Of a stretch of DNA of 64,000 nucleotides, positions 1 through 10,449 are shown piece after piece (within the stretch, counting starts at the first letter, position 1; the number at the start of each line of letters is the position of its first letter). This DNA is from Bradyrhizobium liaoningense (GTDB taxonomy: Bacteria > Pseudomonadota > Alphaproteobacteria > Rhizobiales > Xanthobacteraceae): contig NZ_JAFCJS010000003.1 in the NCBI RefSeq assembly GCF_018130825.1, forward strand, positions 1-64,000. Direction: 5' to 3'. The notes under the pieces are model-generated. The model was not told where the DNA came from. It ran no database searches and was given only the letters and a program-made list of their open reading frames with translations. The position numbers and the translations under genes are program-made.

Positions 1-115
1 AGTGCCTTGACTTCAGGACCCCGGCAGAGGCCTTCTCCCAAGTGTTGCACTTCGAGTGTGAATCCACCTCCCGGCCTCCGCCGGGACGACACCGAGTGTG
101 TTGGAGCGCCTCGGC
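1..115. other. window-edge stretch, no gene supported
   Basis: No reading frame here has convincing coding character. A perfect 6-bp hairpin (CCCGGC, loop CTCC, GCCGGG) lies at 70-85, just past the stop of the minus-strand gene, and could help end its transcript, but no T-run follows it. The rest may be an intergenic tail or the end of an element cut by the window edge. Confidence 0.4.
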
Positions 116-1057
116 CTACCCCTTCGGCTGGATCCCGTCGCGCACGGCGCGGAAGCGGGAGAAGGCGGCCTGCCACTGGTCGCGCGGGGCGCTGGCGATG
201 ATGCGCAGCGAGGCGCCGCCGCTCGAGAAGCGGATCCACTGCACGACGGTCACCGGCGTCTTGTCCTTGCCGCTGACGCCGTCGATCCGGGTCTCGAAGC
301 CCTGCTGGCCGTTGATGCGGATCGGCTCCGACATGGTGACGCGGGATTCACGCACGCCGGGGATCTGGAGCGCGGCCTCCTGGGCGAAGCGGGCGCGATC
401 GTCGGCGGCTTGCGGGGTGGCGCCGATCAGGCCGAGGATCATGAACGGCTTCGACTCATAGCCTGCGCTCTCGTTGCCGTCGGCCAGGATGATGCTGGCG
501 CCCGGCGCCAGCGTGCGGATGTCCTTGAAGTCGGCCAGATCGGTGATCTTGAACGGCATCAGCGCGATCTGCTCTTCGGCCGAGACCTGCTTGCGGGTGG
601 TGGCGGTCGCGAACATCTGGCGCACCGCCTCGTCGGTGTAGATCTTGGTCGCGTTCTCCGGGATCTGCACCGCGACATAGCCGGAGAAGCCGGCGCCCGG
701 CACGATCATCGAATAGCGTTTCACCGGGGTATCGCCGGCCTTGCCGCTCTCGGTGGTGAAATAGGCAAGACCCGCGGGGGTCTCGATCTTGTCCTGCTTG
801 ACGCCGCCAGCGCCGGCCGGATTGGAATTGAAGGCGCTCACGACCTCGCCATAGGCGGCCGGCGGCAGCTCTGTGATCAGCACCTTGACGCTGCCGTCCT
901 CGCTCTCGAAGCCTGGAAAGGTCTTGGCCGTGCTGAGGCCGACCAGGGGCACCATGCCGAGGCGCAGGCCGGGCGGGAAGATGGCGTCGGCAGCCAGGGC
1001 CGGGAGCGCGGAGGCAACGAGGAGGGCGAGCGCGGCGAGGGGGCGGATCAGCTTCAT
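116..1057 (-). CDS. exported protein of unknown function
   Basis: A 313-residue protein that I do not recognise as a named family. It opens with a clear Sec signal peptide: two basic residues, a hydrophobic Ala/Leu stretch and an ALA-type cleavage site near residue 23, so the mature protein should be periplasmic. The mature part is soluble, rich in short beta-like segments, and has no membrane span, Cys pair or recognisable catalytic motif. The ATG at 1057 is preferred; an in-frame GTG lies six bases upstream. It is transcribed away from dnaK, so the two are probably controlled separately. Function is unknown. Confidence 0.7.
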   Translation of the reverse strand: MKLIRPLAALALLVASALPALAADAIFPPGLRLGMVPLVGLSTAKTFPGFESEDGSVKVLITELPPAAYGEVVSAFNSNPAGAGGVKQDKIETPAGLAYFTTESGKAGDTPVKRYSMIVPGAGFSGYVAVQIPENATKIYTDEAVRQMFATATTRKQVSAEEQIALMPFKITDLADFKDIRTLAPGASIILADGNESAGYESKPFMILGLIGATPQAADDRARFAQEAALQIPGVRESRVTMSEPIRINGQQGFETRIDGVSGKDKTPVTVVQWIRFSSGGASLRIIASAPRDQWQAAFSRFRAVRDGIQPKG

Positions 1058-1063
1058 GGGCAC

Positions 1064-1450
1064 TCTGATTGGTTCACATTGAGGCCGTTCGATGGTCGGC
1101 CACCGGGCCGCTTTGTCGCGCGAAGCAGCCTTGGCGCGGCTGTCGGCCGGCCCGCCTTTTAGCGGTTTTGGCCCCGCCGTAACAGGGTGTGGCGGCTTGC
1201 GGGGGCGGGGTGGCGGAACGGCGGACCTGTTAATATTTCCTCACCCGCAAGGGCGGTTGAGCCCGGATATGAGCTCTTAAAACCCAATGTTTTCACGGCC
1301 GAAACGTTGCTTCGGTCCTTGCGGCCCCCTCCCCCCCTCCTATATGAGCCTCAATCATCGCAATATCGCGGATGTTTGATCTTAGGGGGTTTCGGTTCGG
1401 GTGCCTTCTGGGCCCAGCCAACCTGCCGCAAAACGAAGGATATCAGGACC
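1064..1450. other. 387-bp divergent region before dnaK
   Basis: This gap separates the leftward exported-protein gene from dnaK. Its right half holds the dnaK heat-shock promoter (annotated separately) and a leader of about 95 bases ending in AGGACC just before the dnaK ATG. The left half is GC-rich with no other clear signal. Confidence 0.6.
1318..1348 (+). promoter_or_regulatory. RpoH (sigma-32) promoter of dnaK
   Basis: The sequence reads CTTG at 1318-1321, then 17 bases, then CCTATATGAG at 1339-1348. The consensus described for alphaproteobacterial heat-shock promoters is CTTG-N17/18-CYTATNTNNG, and every fixed position matches. Transcription would begin near 1355, giving a leader of about 95 bases. 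No CIRCE inverted repeat is visible, so sigma-32 control is inferred rather than HrcA control. Confidence 0.85.
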
Positions 1451-3352
<1,902 letters not shown>

Positions 3353-3400
3353 ACCCTGAGAGGGTGATGATGCGGACGGCTTGGACCCCACACACGCTAC

Positions 3401-3427
3401 CGGCCTCCTCCCTCGCGGGGGAGGCCG
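3401..3427 (+). terminator. GC-rich hairpin after dnaK
   Basis: CGGCCTCC at 3401-3408 pairs with GGAGGCCG at 3420-3427, with a further CCC/GGG pairing inside. It sits about 50 bases after the dnaK stop. No U-tract follows, so it may only attenuate transcription into dnaJ or act as a processing and stability structure. Confidence 0.4.
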
Positions 3428-3597
3428 TCGTGTCGGGACGGACGGGCGGGACGCTCGTTATGATCAATCAATTCCCAGCCGTTATTCGCAACGCCGCCGT
3501 GCCGCCCTCTGCCGCAAGGCGGAAGGCTGCCTATATGGTCGCGTGGCGACATCGTTTCGCTCCGACTTGACTCGCGATTGGATAGACCGAGCCCGCC

Positions 3598-4725
3598 ATG
3601 TCCACCAAGCGCTGCTATTACGAAACCCTCGAAGTCGAACGCTCCGCTGACGATTCCGTCCTGAAATCGTCCTTCCGCAAGCTGGCGATGAAGTTCCACC
3701 CCGACCGCAATCCCGGGGACGACACCAGCGAGGTCAAGTTCAAGGAAATCAACGAGGCCTACGAGGTCCTGAAGGACAAGGACAAGCGCGCGGCCTATGA
3801 CCGCTTCGGCCATGCCGCCTTCGAGCAGGGCGGTCCCGGCGGCGGCGCCGGTTTCGGCGCCGGCTTCGCCTCCTCTTTCTCCGACATTTTCGAGGACCTG
3901 TTCGGCATGGCCGGACAGCGCGGCCGCGGCGGCCGCGAGCGCGGTGCTGACCTGCGCTACAACATGGAAATCACGCTCGAGGAAGCCTTTGGCGGCAAGA
4001 CCGCGCAGATCGAGATCCCGGTCTCGGTCACTTGCGAGGCCTGCTCGGGCATCGGCGCCAAGGCCGGCACCAAGCCGAAGACCTGCTCGACCTGCGGCGG
4101 CGCCGGCCGCATGCGGCAGTCGCAGGGCTTCTTCACGCTCGAACGCACCTGTCCGGGCTGCCAGGGCCGCGGCCAGATGATCGAGGACGCCTGTCCGTCC
4201 TGCTCGGGCCAAGGCCGCGTCACCCGCGAGCGCACGCTGTCGGTCAACATTCCCGCCGGCGTCGAGGATGGCACGCGGATCAGGCTCGCCGGCGAAGGCG
4301 AGGCCGGCGTGCGCGGTGGTCCGCCCGGCGACCTCTACATCTTCCTGTCGCTGGTCCAGCACCAGTTCTTCCAGCGCGACGGCGCCGACCTGCATTGCCG
4401 GGTGCCGATCTCGATGGTGACAGCCGCGCTCGGCGGCGAATTCGAGGTGCCGACCATCGACAAGGCCAAGGCCAAGGTGAAGGTGCCGGCCGGGACCCAG
4501 TCCAATCGTCGATTTCGCATTGCATCAAAGGGCATGCCCGTGCTGCGCTCGCGCCAGACCGGCGACATGTATGTTCAGGTCGTGGTCGAGACCCCGCAGA
4601 ACCTCACCAAGAAGCAGCAGGAATTGCTCGCCGAGTTCGAAAAGCTCTCCTCCGGCAACACCCAGCCGGAATCCGAGGGTTTCTTCGCCAAGGTCAAGGA
4701 CTTCTTCGGTAATCGGGCGAACTGA
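3598..4725 (+). CDS. dnaJ: co-chaperone DnaJ (Hsp40)
   Basis: A 375-residue class I J-protein that delivers unfolded clients to DnaK and stimulates its ATPase. The J domain carries the essential HPD at residues 34-36. A Gly/Phe-rich linker follows (about 76-110), then four CxxCxGxG-type zinc repeats beginning near residue 146 ([32 protein letters not shown]), then the two beta client-binding domains. Length and order are canonical. It lies 245 bases after dnaK with no strong promoter seen between them, so readthrough from the dnaK heat-shock promoter is likely. Confidence 0.97.
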   Translation: MSTKRCYYETLEVERSADDSVLKSSFRKLAMKFHPDRNPGDDTSEVKFKEINEAYEVLKDKDKRAAYDRFGHAAFEQGGPGGGAGFGAGFASSFSDIFEDLFGMAGQRGRGGRERGADLRYNMEITLEEAFGGKTAQIEIPVSVTCEACSGIGAKAGTKPKTCSTCGGAGRMRQSQGFFTLERTCPGCQGRGQMIEDACPSCSGQGRVTRERTLSVNIPAGVEDGTRIRLAGEGEAGVRGGPPGDLYIFLSLVQHQFFQRDGADLHCRVPISMVTAALGGEFEVPTIDKAKAKVKVPAGTQSNRRFRIASKGMPVLRSRQTGDMYVQVVVETPQNLTKKQQELLAEFEKLSSGNTQPESEGFFAKVKDFFGNRAN

Positions 4726-4730
4726 GCCGG

Positions 4731-4760
4731 CTTGACCGTATCGTCTGCGGCCTATACCTG
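4731..4760 (+). promoter_or_regulatory. possible promoter of the PmtA-like gene
   Basis: CTTG at 4731 is followed after 16 bases by CCTATACCTG at 4751-4760, which fits the alphaproteobacterial sigma-32 -10 element with one mismatch and a spacer one base short. The same stretch reads as sigma-70-like TTGACC, 15 bases, TATACC, also with a short spacer. It is a candidate only. Confidence 0.35.
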
Positions 4761-4813
4761 TTTATGACCATTTTCTGACACGCCGCGGTCCCGCGGTCCC
4801 GTCCGGTCCTGAC

Positions 4814-5413
4814 ATGCCATTGCCATCGTCCGCGCGCGCGTTGAAGAAGCCTCGTCTCGACGACGAGGTGCGCTTTCTGAGATCGTGGATCGAAAAGCCC
4901 CTCCACATGGGCGCGGTGATGCCGTCGGGCAAGCTCCTGGCCCGGACCATGGCCCACTATGTCGACGTCGATTCCGACGCCCCGGTGGTCGAGCTCGGGC
5001 CCGGCACCGGCGCCATCACCTCGGCGCTGATCGAGCGCGGCATCGACCAGAAGCGTCTCGTCCTCGTCGAATACAATCCCGGCTTCTGCGCGCTGCTGCG
5101 TGACCGCTACCCGCAGGCCAAGGTCGTGCAGGGCGATGCCTATCGGCTGCGTGACACGCTCTGGAACGTGCTGAGCGCACCCGCCTCGGCCGTCGTCTCC
5201 GGCCTGCCGCTGGTCACAAAACCGATGCTGACGCGGCTGCGGCTCATTCGCGATGCCTTCACGGCGCTGGCGCCCGGCGCGCCCTTCGTCCAGTTCACCT
5301 ATGCGGTGGTGCCGCCGATCCCGAAATCGCTGCCCGGCGTGTCCACAGAGGCCTCGGAACGGATCTGGATGAACCTTCCGCCGGCCCGCGTCTGGGTGTA
5401 TCGCAAGGACTAA
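4814..5413 (+). CDS. pmtA: phospholipid N-methyltransferase, PmtA-like
   Basis: A 199-residue class I SAM-dependent methyltransferase. Family members methylate phosphatidylethanolamine towards phosphatidylcholine at the inner face of the membrane. The SAM-binding motif VVELGPGTGAIT lies near residue 58, preceded by MGAVMPSGKLLAR, a segment typical of the rhizobial PmtA and rRNA-dimethylase-like fold. There is no membrane span, as expected for a peripheral enzyme. From memory, a pmtA gene downstream of dnaKJ is described in Bradyrhizobium, which supports the name. Several methyltransferases of this subfamily differ in which methylation step they favour, so the exact step is inferred. Confidence 0.8.
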   Translation: MPLPSSARALKKPRLDDEVRFLRSWIEKPLHMGAVMPSGKLLARTMAHYVDVDSDAPVVELGPGTGAITSALIERGIDQKRLVLVEYNPGFCALLRDRYPQAKVVQGDAYRLRDTLWNVLSAPASAVVSGLPLVTKPMLTRLRLIRDAFTALAPGAPFVQFTYAVVPPIPKSLPGVSTEASERIWMNLPPARVWVYRKD

Positions 5414-5470
5414 TTCCGCCGGCGTTCTTCTTCGCGCGGCGGGCTCGTTTCGCCGAACGCATGGAAGCGG

Positions 5471-6049
5471 ATGTCCGCACCCAAAATCCTGGTCATTCCC
5501 GGCTCGCTGCGCACCGGCTCGCATAATGCGAAGCTGGCGGCGGTCATAGCCTATGAATTCGTCCGGGCCGGCGTCGACGTCACCCGCATCTCGCTCGCCG
5601 ATTTTCCGCTGCCGATCTATGACGGCGATCTCCAGGCCAAGTCCGGCGTGCCCAAGAACGCGATCAATCTGAAGCGCATGATCGGCGCGCATCACGGCGT
5701 GCTGATCGTCTCGCCCGAATACAATGCCTCGGTGCCGCCGCTCCTGAAGAACGCGATCGACTGGGTCAGCCGCGTCCACGATCTGCACGAGGCGCGCGGT
5801 GCGGTGTTCCGCAATCGCACCTTTGCGCTCGCCGGCGCTTCGCAGAGCCGGTTAGGTGCGGCCCGTGCGCTCCAGGCCTTGCGCCTGATCCTGACCTCCT
5901 GCCACGCCAATGTGATTGCCAGCCAGCTCGCGCTCGCCTTTGCCGACCAGGCCTATGACGATATGGACAGGCTGAAGAACGAGGGCGATATCGCCGCGTT
6001 GAAGGAGCTGGTCGCGCAGTTGATCGACGTTTCCCAACGCATGATGTGA
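5471..6049 (+). CDS. NAD(P)H-dependent FMN reductase family protein
   Basis: A 192-residue flavodoxin-fold protein. The start motif ILVIPGSLRTGSHNAKLA is the FMN-phosphate loop, and SPEYNASVPPLLKNAIDW is the second flavin-contact motif of the NADPH-dependent FMN reductase / chromate reductase family. Members reduce quinones, azo compounds, chromate or free FMN using NAD(P)H. The physiological acceptor cannot be read from sequence. GGAAGCGG sits just before the ATG. pyrF begins six bases after its stop, so the two are probably co-transcribed. Confidence 0.85.
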   Translation: MSAPKILVIPGSLRTGSHNAKLAAVIAYEFVRAGVDVTRISLADFPLPIYDGDLQAKSGVPKNAINLKRMIGAHHGVLIVSPEYNASVPPLLKNAIDWVSRVHDLHEARGAVFRNRTFALAGASQSRLGAARALQALRLILTSCHANVIASQLALAFADQAYDDMDRLKNEGDIAALKELVAQLIDVSQRMM

Positions 6050-6055
6050 GGTGAC

Positions 6056-6766
6056 ATGACGCCAGCCGAAATCGCTCCGAAAGACCGCCTGATCGTTGCG
6101 CTCGATCTGCCGAGCGTCGATGCCGCGGAGGCGATGATCGCGAAGCTCGGCGACAGCGTCACCTTCTACAAGATCGGCTATCGCCTCGCTTATGCCGGCG
6201 GCTTGCCGCTCGTCGCCAAGCTCGCCGACCAGGGCAAGAAGGTCTTTCTCGATCTCAAGCTGCACGACATCGGCAACACGGTGGCGCAAGGCGTCGAGAG
6301 CATTACCAGGCTGGGCGCGACCTTCCTCACCGTGCACGCCTACCCGCAGACCATGAAGGGCGCCGTCGAAGGCCGCGGCAGTTCGAAGCTAAAGATCCTC
6401 GCCGTCACGGTGCTGACCTCCTACAACGACGACGATCTGCACGCCGCGGGTTATCGGCTCAGCGTCTCCGAGCTGGTCGAGGCGCGCGCGCAGCAGGCGC
6501 AGGTGCTCGGCGTCGATGGCCTCGTGTCCTCGCCGGAGGAGGTCGGAGCCTTGCGCAAGATCGTCGGCCATCAGATGAACCTCGTTACCCCCGGCATCCG
6601 CCCGGCAGGCTCGGCCAGCGGCGACCAGAAACGCATCATGACGCCGGGCCGCGCGATTGCCGCCGGCGCCGATTACCTCGTCGTCGGGCGCCCGGTTGTG
6701 GAAGCCGCCGATCCCAAGGCGGTCGCGGAAGCCATCCACGCCGAGATCGCGCAAGCTCTCGGCTAA
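6056..6766 (+). CDS. pyrF: orotidine 5'-phosphate decarboxylase
   Basis: A 236-residue TIM-barrel enzyme catalysing the last step of UMP synthesis, OMP to UMP plus CO2. The signature [13 protein letters not shown] carries the catalytic Asp/Lys array near residues 65-75. VTPGIRP and VGRPV near the C-terminus form the phosphate-binding site. GAGGTGAC gives a good ribosome-binding site ahead of the ATG. It follows the FMN reductase gene by six bases and precedes the DUF1330 gene by 24, so all three look like one transcript. Confidence 0.97.
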   Translation: MTPAEIAPKDRLIVALDLPSVDAAEAMIAKLGDSVTFYKIGYRLAYAGGLPLVAKLADQGKKVFLDLKLHDIGNTVAQGVESITRLGATFLTVHAYPQTMKGAVEGRGSSKLKILAVTVLTSYNDDDLHAAGYRLSVSELVEARAQQAQVLGVDGLVSSPEEVGALRKIVGHQMNLVTPGIRPAGSASGDQKRIMTPGRAIAAGADYLVVGRPVVEAADPKAVAEAIHAEIAQALG

Positions 6767-6790
6767 CTACCGACAACAGGGAGAAGAACA

Positions 6791-7102
6791 ATGGCAAAAG
6801 GCTACTGGATCGGCCGCGTCGATGTGAACAATGACGAGGGCTACAAGCCCTACGTCGTCGCCAACGGCCCGATCTTCAAGAAATGGGGCGGCCGCTTCGT
6901 CATCCGCGGCGGCAAGTTCACCACCGTCGAGGGCGCCAGCCGCACCCGCAACGTCGTCATCGAATTCCCGGACTATCAGACCGCGATCGCCTGCTACAAC
7001 TCGCCGGAGTACCAAGCCAACATCAAGGTACGCGCGCCACACTCGATCGCCGACCTCATCATCATCGAGGGCTATGACGGCCCGCAGCCGCAGGACGGCT
7101 GA
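6791..7102 (+). CDS. DUF1330 family protein
   Basis: A 103-residue protein of the DUF1330 family, recognised by the N-terminal MAKGYWIGRVDV pattern, the FGGRF-like segment KWGGRFVIRGG and the C-terminal ADLIIIEGYDG. The fold is a ferredoxin-like dimeric alpha-beta barrel. Members are common in rhizobia next to metabolic genes and no reaction is established. A strong AGGGAGAA ribosome-binding site precedes the ATG. It lies just after pyrF in the same direction and is followed by a palindromic repeat. Confidence 0.85.
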   Translation: MAKGYWIGRVDVNNDEGYKPYVVANGPIFKKWGGRFVIRGGKFTTVEGASRTRNVVIEFPDYQTAIACYNSPEYQANIKVRAPHSIADLIIIEGYDGPQPQDG

Positions 7103-7115
7103 ACACGATTTCTCG

Positions 7116-7281
7116 CTTACCCTCCCCTGGAGGGGGAGGGTCGGCACGTAATCGAGCGAAGCGAGATTGCGTGACGGGGTGGGGTGATCTCTCCACTCGG
7201 GCACTGTTCGTCGCGGAGGGACCGTCACCCCACCCCGCTCGCGCTGCGCGCGATCGACCCTCCCCCTCCAGGGGAGGGTGG
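7116..7281. repeat. palindromic intergenic repeat (ACCCTCCCC family)
   Basis: The left end carries a self-complementary ACCCTCCCC-TGGA-GGGGGAGGGT hairpin. The right end carries the matching CCCTCCCCCTCCAGGGGAGGG. Between them, GGGGTGGGGTGA pairs with TCACCCCACCCC. The whole 166-bp unit is therefore one long imperfect palindrome between the DUF1330 gene and dapB. A related unit occurs at 12075-12332. Confidence 0.8.
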
Positions 7282-7360
7282 GAGCATGCCGCGCGCACAT
7301 GGGCCTCGGTTGCCGGAACTGCATCCCCCCGCTACAACGGCCTCCGAAAGGGATCACACC

Positions 7361-8176
7361 ATGTCCGACATGCGCTTGATTGTTGCAGGAGCCGGCGGCC
7401 GGATGGGCCGCGCGCTGGTGCGGGCGATTGCCGAGAGCAAAGGCGCGGTGCTGGCGGGCGCGCTGGAGGCGCCGGGCTCCGACCTGCTCGGCAAGGATGC
7501 CGGCGTGCTCGCGGGCCTGCCCGCCAACGGCATCAAGCTCTCCGCCGATCTCTGGGCGATGTCGAAGGATGCCGACGGCATCCTGGATTTCACCGTGCCG
7601 GCCGCGACCATCGCCAATGTCGCCATCGCCGCCGAGCGCGGCCTCGTGCATGTCATCGGCACCACCGGGCTCTCCGTCTCCGACAATGCAGTGATCAAGA
7701 GCGTCACCAACCGCGCCGTCGTGGTGCAGTCGGGCAATATGAGCCTGGGCGTCAACCTGCTCGCCGCCGTGGTCAAGCGAGTCGCCAAGGCGCTCGACCA
7801 GACCTTTGACATCGAGATCGTCGAAACCCATCACCGCATGAAGGTCGATGCGCCCTCGGGCACGGCGCTGATGCTGGGGCAGGCGGCAGCCAGCGGCCGC
7901 GGCGTCACCCTCGATGACCATTCCGAGCGTGGCCGCGACGGCATTACCGGCGCGCGCCGGCCGGGCAATATCGGTTTCGCCTCCTTGCGCGGCGGCACCG
8001 TCGCCGGCGATCACAGCGTGACCTTCCTCGGTCCGTTCGAGCGACTGACGCTGTCGCACCAGGCCGAGGATCGCATGCTGTTCGCGCACGGCGCGCTCAA
8101 GGCGGCGCTGTGGGCACACGGCAAGAAGCCGGGGCACTACTCCATGGCCGACGTGCTCGGCCTCGCAGATATCTGA
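7361..8176 (+). CDS. dapB: 4-hydroxy-tetrahydrodipicolinate reductase
   Basis: A 271-residue enzyme of the diaminopimelate/lysine pathway that reduces hydroxy-tetrahydrodipicolinate with NAD(P)H. The Rossmann motif [16 protein letters not shown] lies at residues 6-21. The family signature [16 protein letters not shown], with its catalytic His pair and Lys, lies near residue 156. The ATG at 7361 was chosen because the Rossmann strand starts immediately after it; the open frame extends back into the upstream repeat and is not coding. gpmA follows 23 bases downstream in the same direction. Confidence 0.97.
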   Translation: MSDMRLIVAGAGGRMGRALVRAIAESKGAVLAGALEAPGSDLLGKDAGVLAGLPANGIKLSADLWAMSKDADGILDFTVPAATIANVAIAAERGLVHVIGTTGLSVSDNAVIKSVTNRAVVVQSGNMSLGVNLLAAVVKRVAKALDQTFDIEIVETHHRMKVDAPSGTALMLGQAAASGRGVTLDDHSERGRDGITGARRPGNIGFASLRGGTVAGDHSVTFLGPFERLTLSHQAEDRMLFAHGALKAALWAHGKKPGHYSMADVLGLADI

Positions 8177-8199
8177 TCGAACCCAACGGAAAGCAGTCA

Positions 8200-8823
8200 A
8201 TGAGCGAACGTCTCCTCGTGCTCGTGCGCCACGGCCAGAGCGAATGGAATCTGAAGAACCTGTTCACGGGCTGGAAGGACCCCGACCTCACCGAGCTCGG
8301 CGTGAAGGAAGCCAAGGAAGCCGGCCGCAAGCTGAAGGCGCAGGGCCTCGTGTTCGACGTCGCCTTCACCTCGGTGCTGACGCGCGCGCAGCACACGCTC
8401 GACCTCATCCTCGGTGAGCTCGGCCAGGAGGGCCTGCCGACCTCGAAGGACCTCGCGCTGAACGAGCGCGACTATGGCGATCTCTCCGGCCTCAACAAGG
8501 ACGACGCCCGCAAGAAATGGGGCGAGGAGCAGGTGCATGTCTGGCGCCGCTCCTATGACGTGCCGCCGCCCGGCGGCGAAAGCCTGAAGGACACGCTCGC
8601 GCGCGCATTGCCGTACTACGTGCAGGAGATCCTGCCCGGCGTGCTCAACGGCAAGCGCACGCTGGTCGCCGCCCACGGCAATTCGCTGCGCGCGCTGATC
8701 ATGGTGCTGGAAAAGCTCTCGCCGGAAGGCATTTTGAAGCGCGAGCTCGCCACCGGCGTGCCGATCATCTACCGGCTCAATGCGGATTCGACGGTGGCGT
8801 CGAAGCTGGATCTGGCGGGTTAG
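8200..8823 (+). CDS. gpmA: 2,3-bisphosphoglycerate-dependent phosphoglycerate mutase
   Basis: A 207-residue cofactor-dependent mutase interconverting 3- and 2-phosphoglycerate. The catalytic phosphohistidine lies in [10 protein letters not shown] near residue 10, the acid Glu in [13 protein letters not shown], and the second His in [11 protein letters not shown]. It is about 40 residues shorter than the E. coli enzyme, the usual length for the alphaproteobacterial form. GGAAAG precedes the ATG. It is probably co-transcribed with dapB. A palindromic repeat follows within 30 bases of its stop. Confidence 0.95.
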   Translation: MSERLLVLVRHGQSEWNLKNLFTGWKDPDLTELGVKEAKEAGRKLKAQGLVFDVAFTSVLTRAQHTLDLILGELGQEGLPTSKDLALNERDYGDLSGLNKDDARKKWGEEQVHVWRRSYDVPPPGGESLKDTLARALPYYVQEILPGVLNGKRTLVAAHGNSLRALIMVLEKLSPEGILKRELATGVPIIYRLNADSTVASKLDLAG

Positions 8824-8845
8824 TCTTTGCCGCACGCGCGGTGCC

Positions 8846-8934
8846 GTAGGGTGGGCAAAGCGAAGCGTGCCCACGCAGCGTCAGCGATTGAGAAAGATGG
8901 TGGGCACGGCGCTATGCGCCTTTGCCCACCCTAC
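8846..8934. repeat. inverted repeat, GTAGGGTGGGCAAAG family
   Basis: GTAGGGTGGGCAAAG at 8846-8860 is exactly complementary to CTTTGCCCACCCTAC at 8920-8934, 15 of 15 pairs. The interior carries a second, weaker pairing of CGTGCCCAC with GTGGGCACG. It lies between the convergent genes gpmA and the Ada-like gene and could form a transcript-ending structure for both. Confidence 0.85.
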
Positions 8935-8957
8935 AGCAGCTTCGCCGGAACGACGAC

Positions 8958-9854
8958 TTACTGCACCCCGACCCGCCCGGCTTCCCAGCCCAGCATCGCC
9001 TGCTTGCGGGTGATGCCCCAGTGATAGCCGGTGAGCGTGCCGCTCTTGCCGAGCGCGCGGTGGCAGGGCACGACGAACGAGACCGGGTTCTTGCCGACCG
9101 CAGCGCCGACGGCGCGCGAGGCCTTCGGGCTGTTGATGTTGCAGGCGATGTCGGAATAGGACACCGCGCGCCCCATCGGAATTTTCAGCAGAGTCTCCCA
9201 CACCCGCACCTCGAAATCGGTACCGATCAAGACCACGCGCAACGGCTGGTCGGGCCGCCAGAGTTTCGTGTCGAAGATGCGCGCGGCGAGCGGCGCGGTG
9301 CCTTCGTGATCTTCCACATAGGTCGCCTTCGGCCAGCGCCGCGTCATGTCGGCGAGCGCGATCTTCTCGTCACCGGGATCGGCGAAAGCGAGGCCCGAGA
9401 GGCCGCGGTCGGTCGCGATCACGATCGCGGTGCCGAACGGCGAGGGGTGGAAGCCGTAGCGCAAGGTCAGCCCCGCGCCGCCGTTCTTCCATTCGCCCGG
9501 CGACATCGCTTCATGGGTGACGAAGAGATCGTGCAGCCGGCCCGGGCCTGACAGGCCGGAGTCGAGCGCGGCATCGAGGATGCTGGCGGAGTCCCGCAGC
9601 AGGCCCTTGGCGTGATCGAGCGTCAGCGCCTGCATGAAAGCCTTCGGCGTGATCGAGGCCCAGCGGCGGAACAGATGGTGCAGCTCATCCGGCGTGACAC
9701 CGGCCGCATCCGCCATCGCCTCGATGGTCGGCTGCGCGCGCCAGTTCTCCGAGATGAACGCGATCGCCCGGCGCACGGAATCGTAATCCCGCAGCGCGGC
9801 GTTCTGGGGGCCCGGCTTGGCCAGGCGCTGGTCATGGATTGCGAGTGTCATCAT
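8958..9854 (-). CDS. AraC-type HTH / methylated-DNA-protein cysteine methyltransferase fusion
   Basis: A 298-residue two-domain protein that resembles Ada without its N-terminal zinc/phosphotriester domain. Residues 25-115 form an AraC-like helix-turn-helix (AGVTPDELHHLFRRW). Residues 130-295 form the O6-alkylguanine transferase domain, with the active-site motif VPCHRALGKSG and the DNA-binding segment GRAVSYSDIA. It should remove alkyl groups from O6-guanine in a suicidal reaction. Whether it also activates transcription is uncertain because the usual methylation switch domain is absent. Two adjacent ATGs (9854, 9851) are possible starts. Confidence 0.88.
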   Translation of the reverse strand: MMTLAIHDQRLAKPGPQNAALRDYDSVRRAIAFISENWRAQPTIEAMADAAGVTPDELHHLFRRWASITPKAFMQALTLDHAKGLLRDSASILDAALDSGLSGPGRLHDLFVTHEAMSPGEWKNGGAGLTLRYGFHPSPFGTAIVIATDRGLSGLAFADPGDEKIALADMTRRWPKATYVEDHEGTAPLAARIFDTKLWRPDQPLRVVLIGTDFEVRVWETLLKIPMGRAVSYSDIACNINSPKASRAVGAAVGKNPVSFVVPCHRALGKSGTLTGYHWGITRKQAMLGWEAGRVGVQ

Positions 9855-9908
9855 GACCGGAAATGTAGGAGAGGGGCGGCCATGAAACCACCCGATTTCC
9901 GACTGGGA

Positions 9909-10427
9909 TCAGCTGATCGGGTTGTAGGTCGGCCCGCGCCTGGCGGCGTTCAGTGCCTCGACCAAGCCTTTGTAAAAGCTTGCCTTTTCCTCGGGACCCA
10001 GGAACCTTGCGATCTGGATCTGGTGGCCGCGTGAGATCAGATAGAGATGCTCGATGCCAAAATCCTCGTCGACTTCCATGTCGAGGCGGACCCAGAGCGG
10101 GTTGAAGGTCCATTCGGCGACCTGACCGCGATGGCTGATGCGCCTCACGCGCAGCTCGGAGGTCGTGACGGTGATCTCCTCGCGTGCCCGCCCCGTGCCG
10201 AAATTGACCTTGAAGGCCCACCAGACCACGAGCACGTCGAGACCGAAGAAGCCGAGCACGGGCCAGGCGCCCTTCATCAGGAAGGCAAGGCCGGTGGCAA
10301 AGCTGACGACGCTCAGGAACAGCATGACGGCGAGGAAGCCGGTGCGGTTCAGCGAGCGGTGCGGCGTCAGCAGCGCGGAGAAGATCTGCACTTCGTTCTC
10401 GCGCTCAATTTCGTTGCCTGTGCTCAT
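9909..10427 (-). CDS. DUF2244 domain membrane protein
   Basis: A 172-residue protein of the DUF2244 family. It has two closely spaced membrane spans near residues 30-75 separated by a short turn. A cytoplasmic domain follows, with the family-typical REEITVTTSELRVRR and WVRLDMEVDEDF segments. Function is unestablished; members often sit near respiratory or repair genes. GAGGGAC precedes the ATG. It is divergent from nth with only 22 bases between the two start codons, so promoter elements for each must overlap the other gene. Confidence 0.82.
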   Translation of the reverse strand: MSTGNEIERENEVQIFSALLTPHRSLNRTGFLAVMLFLSVVSFATGLAFLMKGAWPVLGFFGLDVLVVWWAFKVNFGTGRAREEITVTTSELRVRRISHRGQVAEWTFNPLWVRLDMEVDEDFGIEHLYLISRGHQIQIARFLGPEEKASFYKGLVEALNAARRGPTYNPIS

Positions 10428-10449
10428 CGTCCCTCAGTATATCCCGATC

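Noticed and set aside
1..461. Sequence at the window edge resembling the end of a transposable element, with short plus-strand frames
   Set aside because: No transposase motif or terminal inverted repeat pair can be shown; the frames overlap the exported-protein gene and read as antisense shadows.
7116..7281. CRISPR array in repeat-rich gaps
   Set aside because: Repeats are palindromic, single or paired, with no regular spacers and no cas genes in the window.
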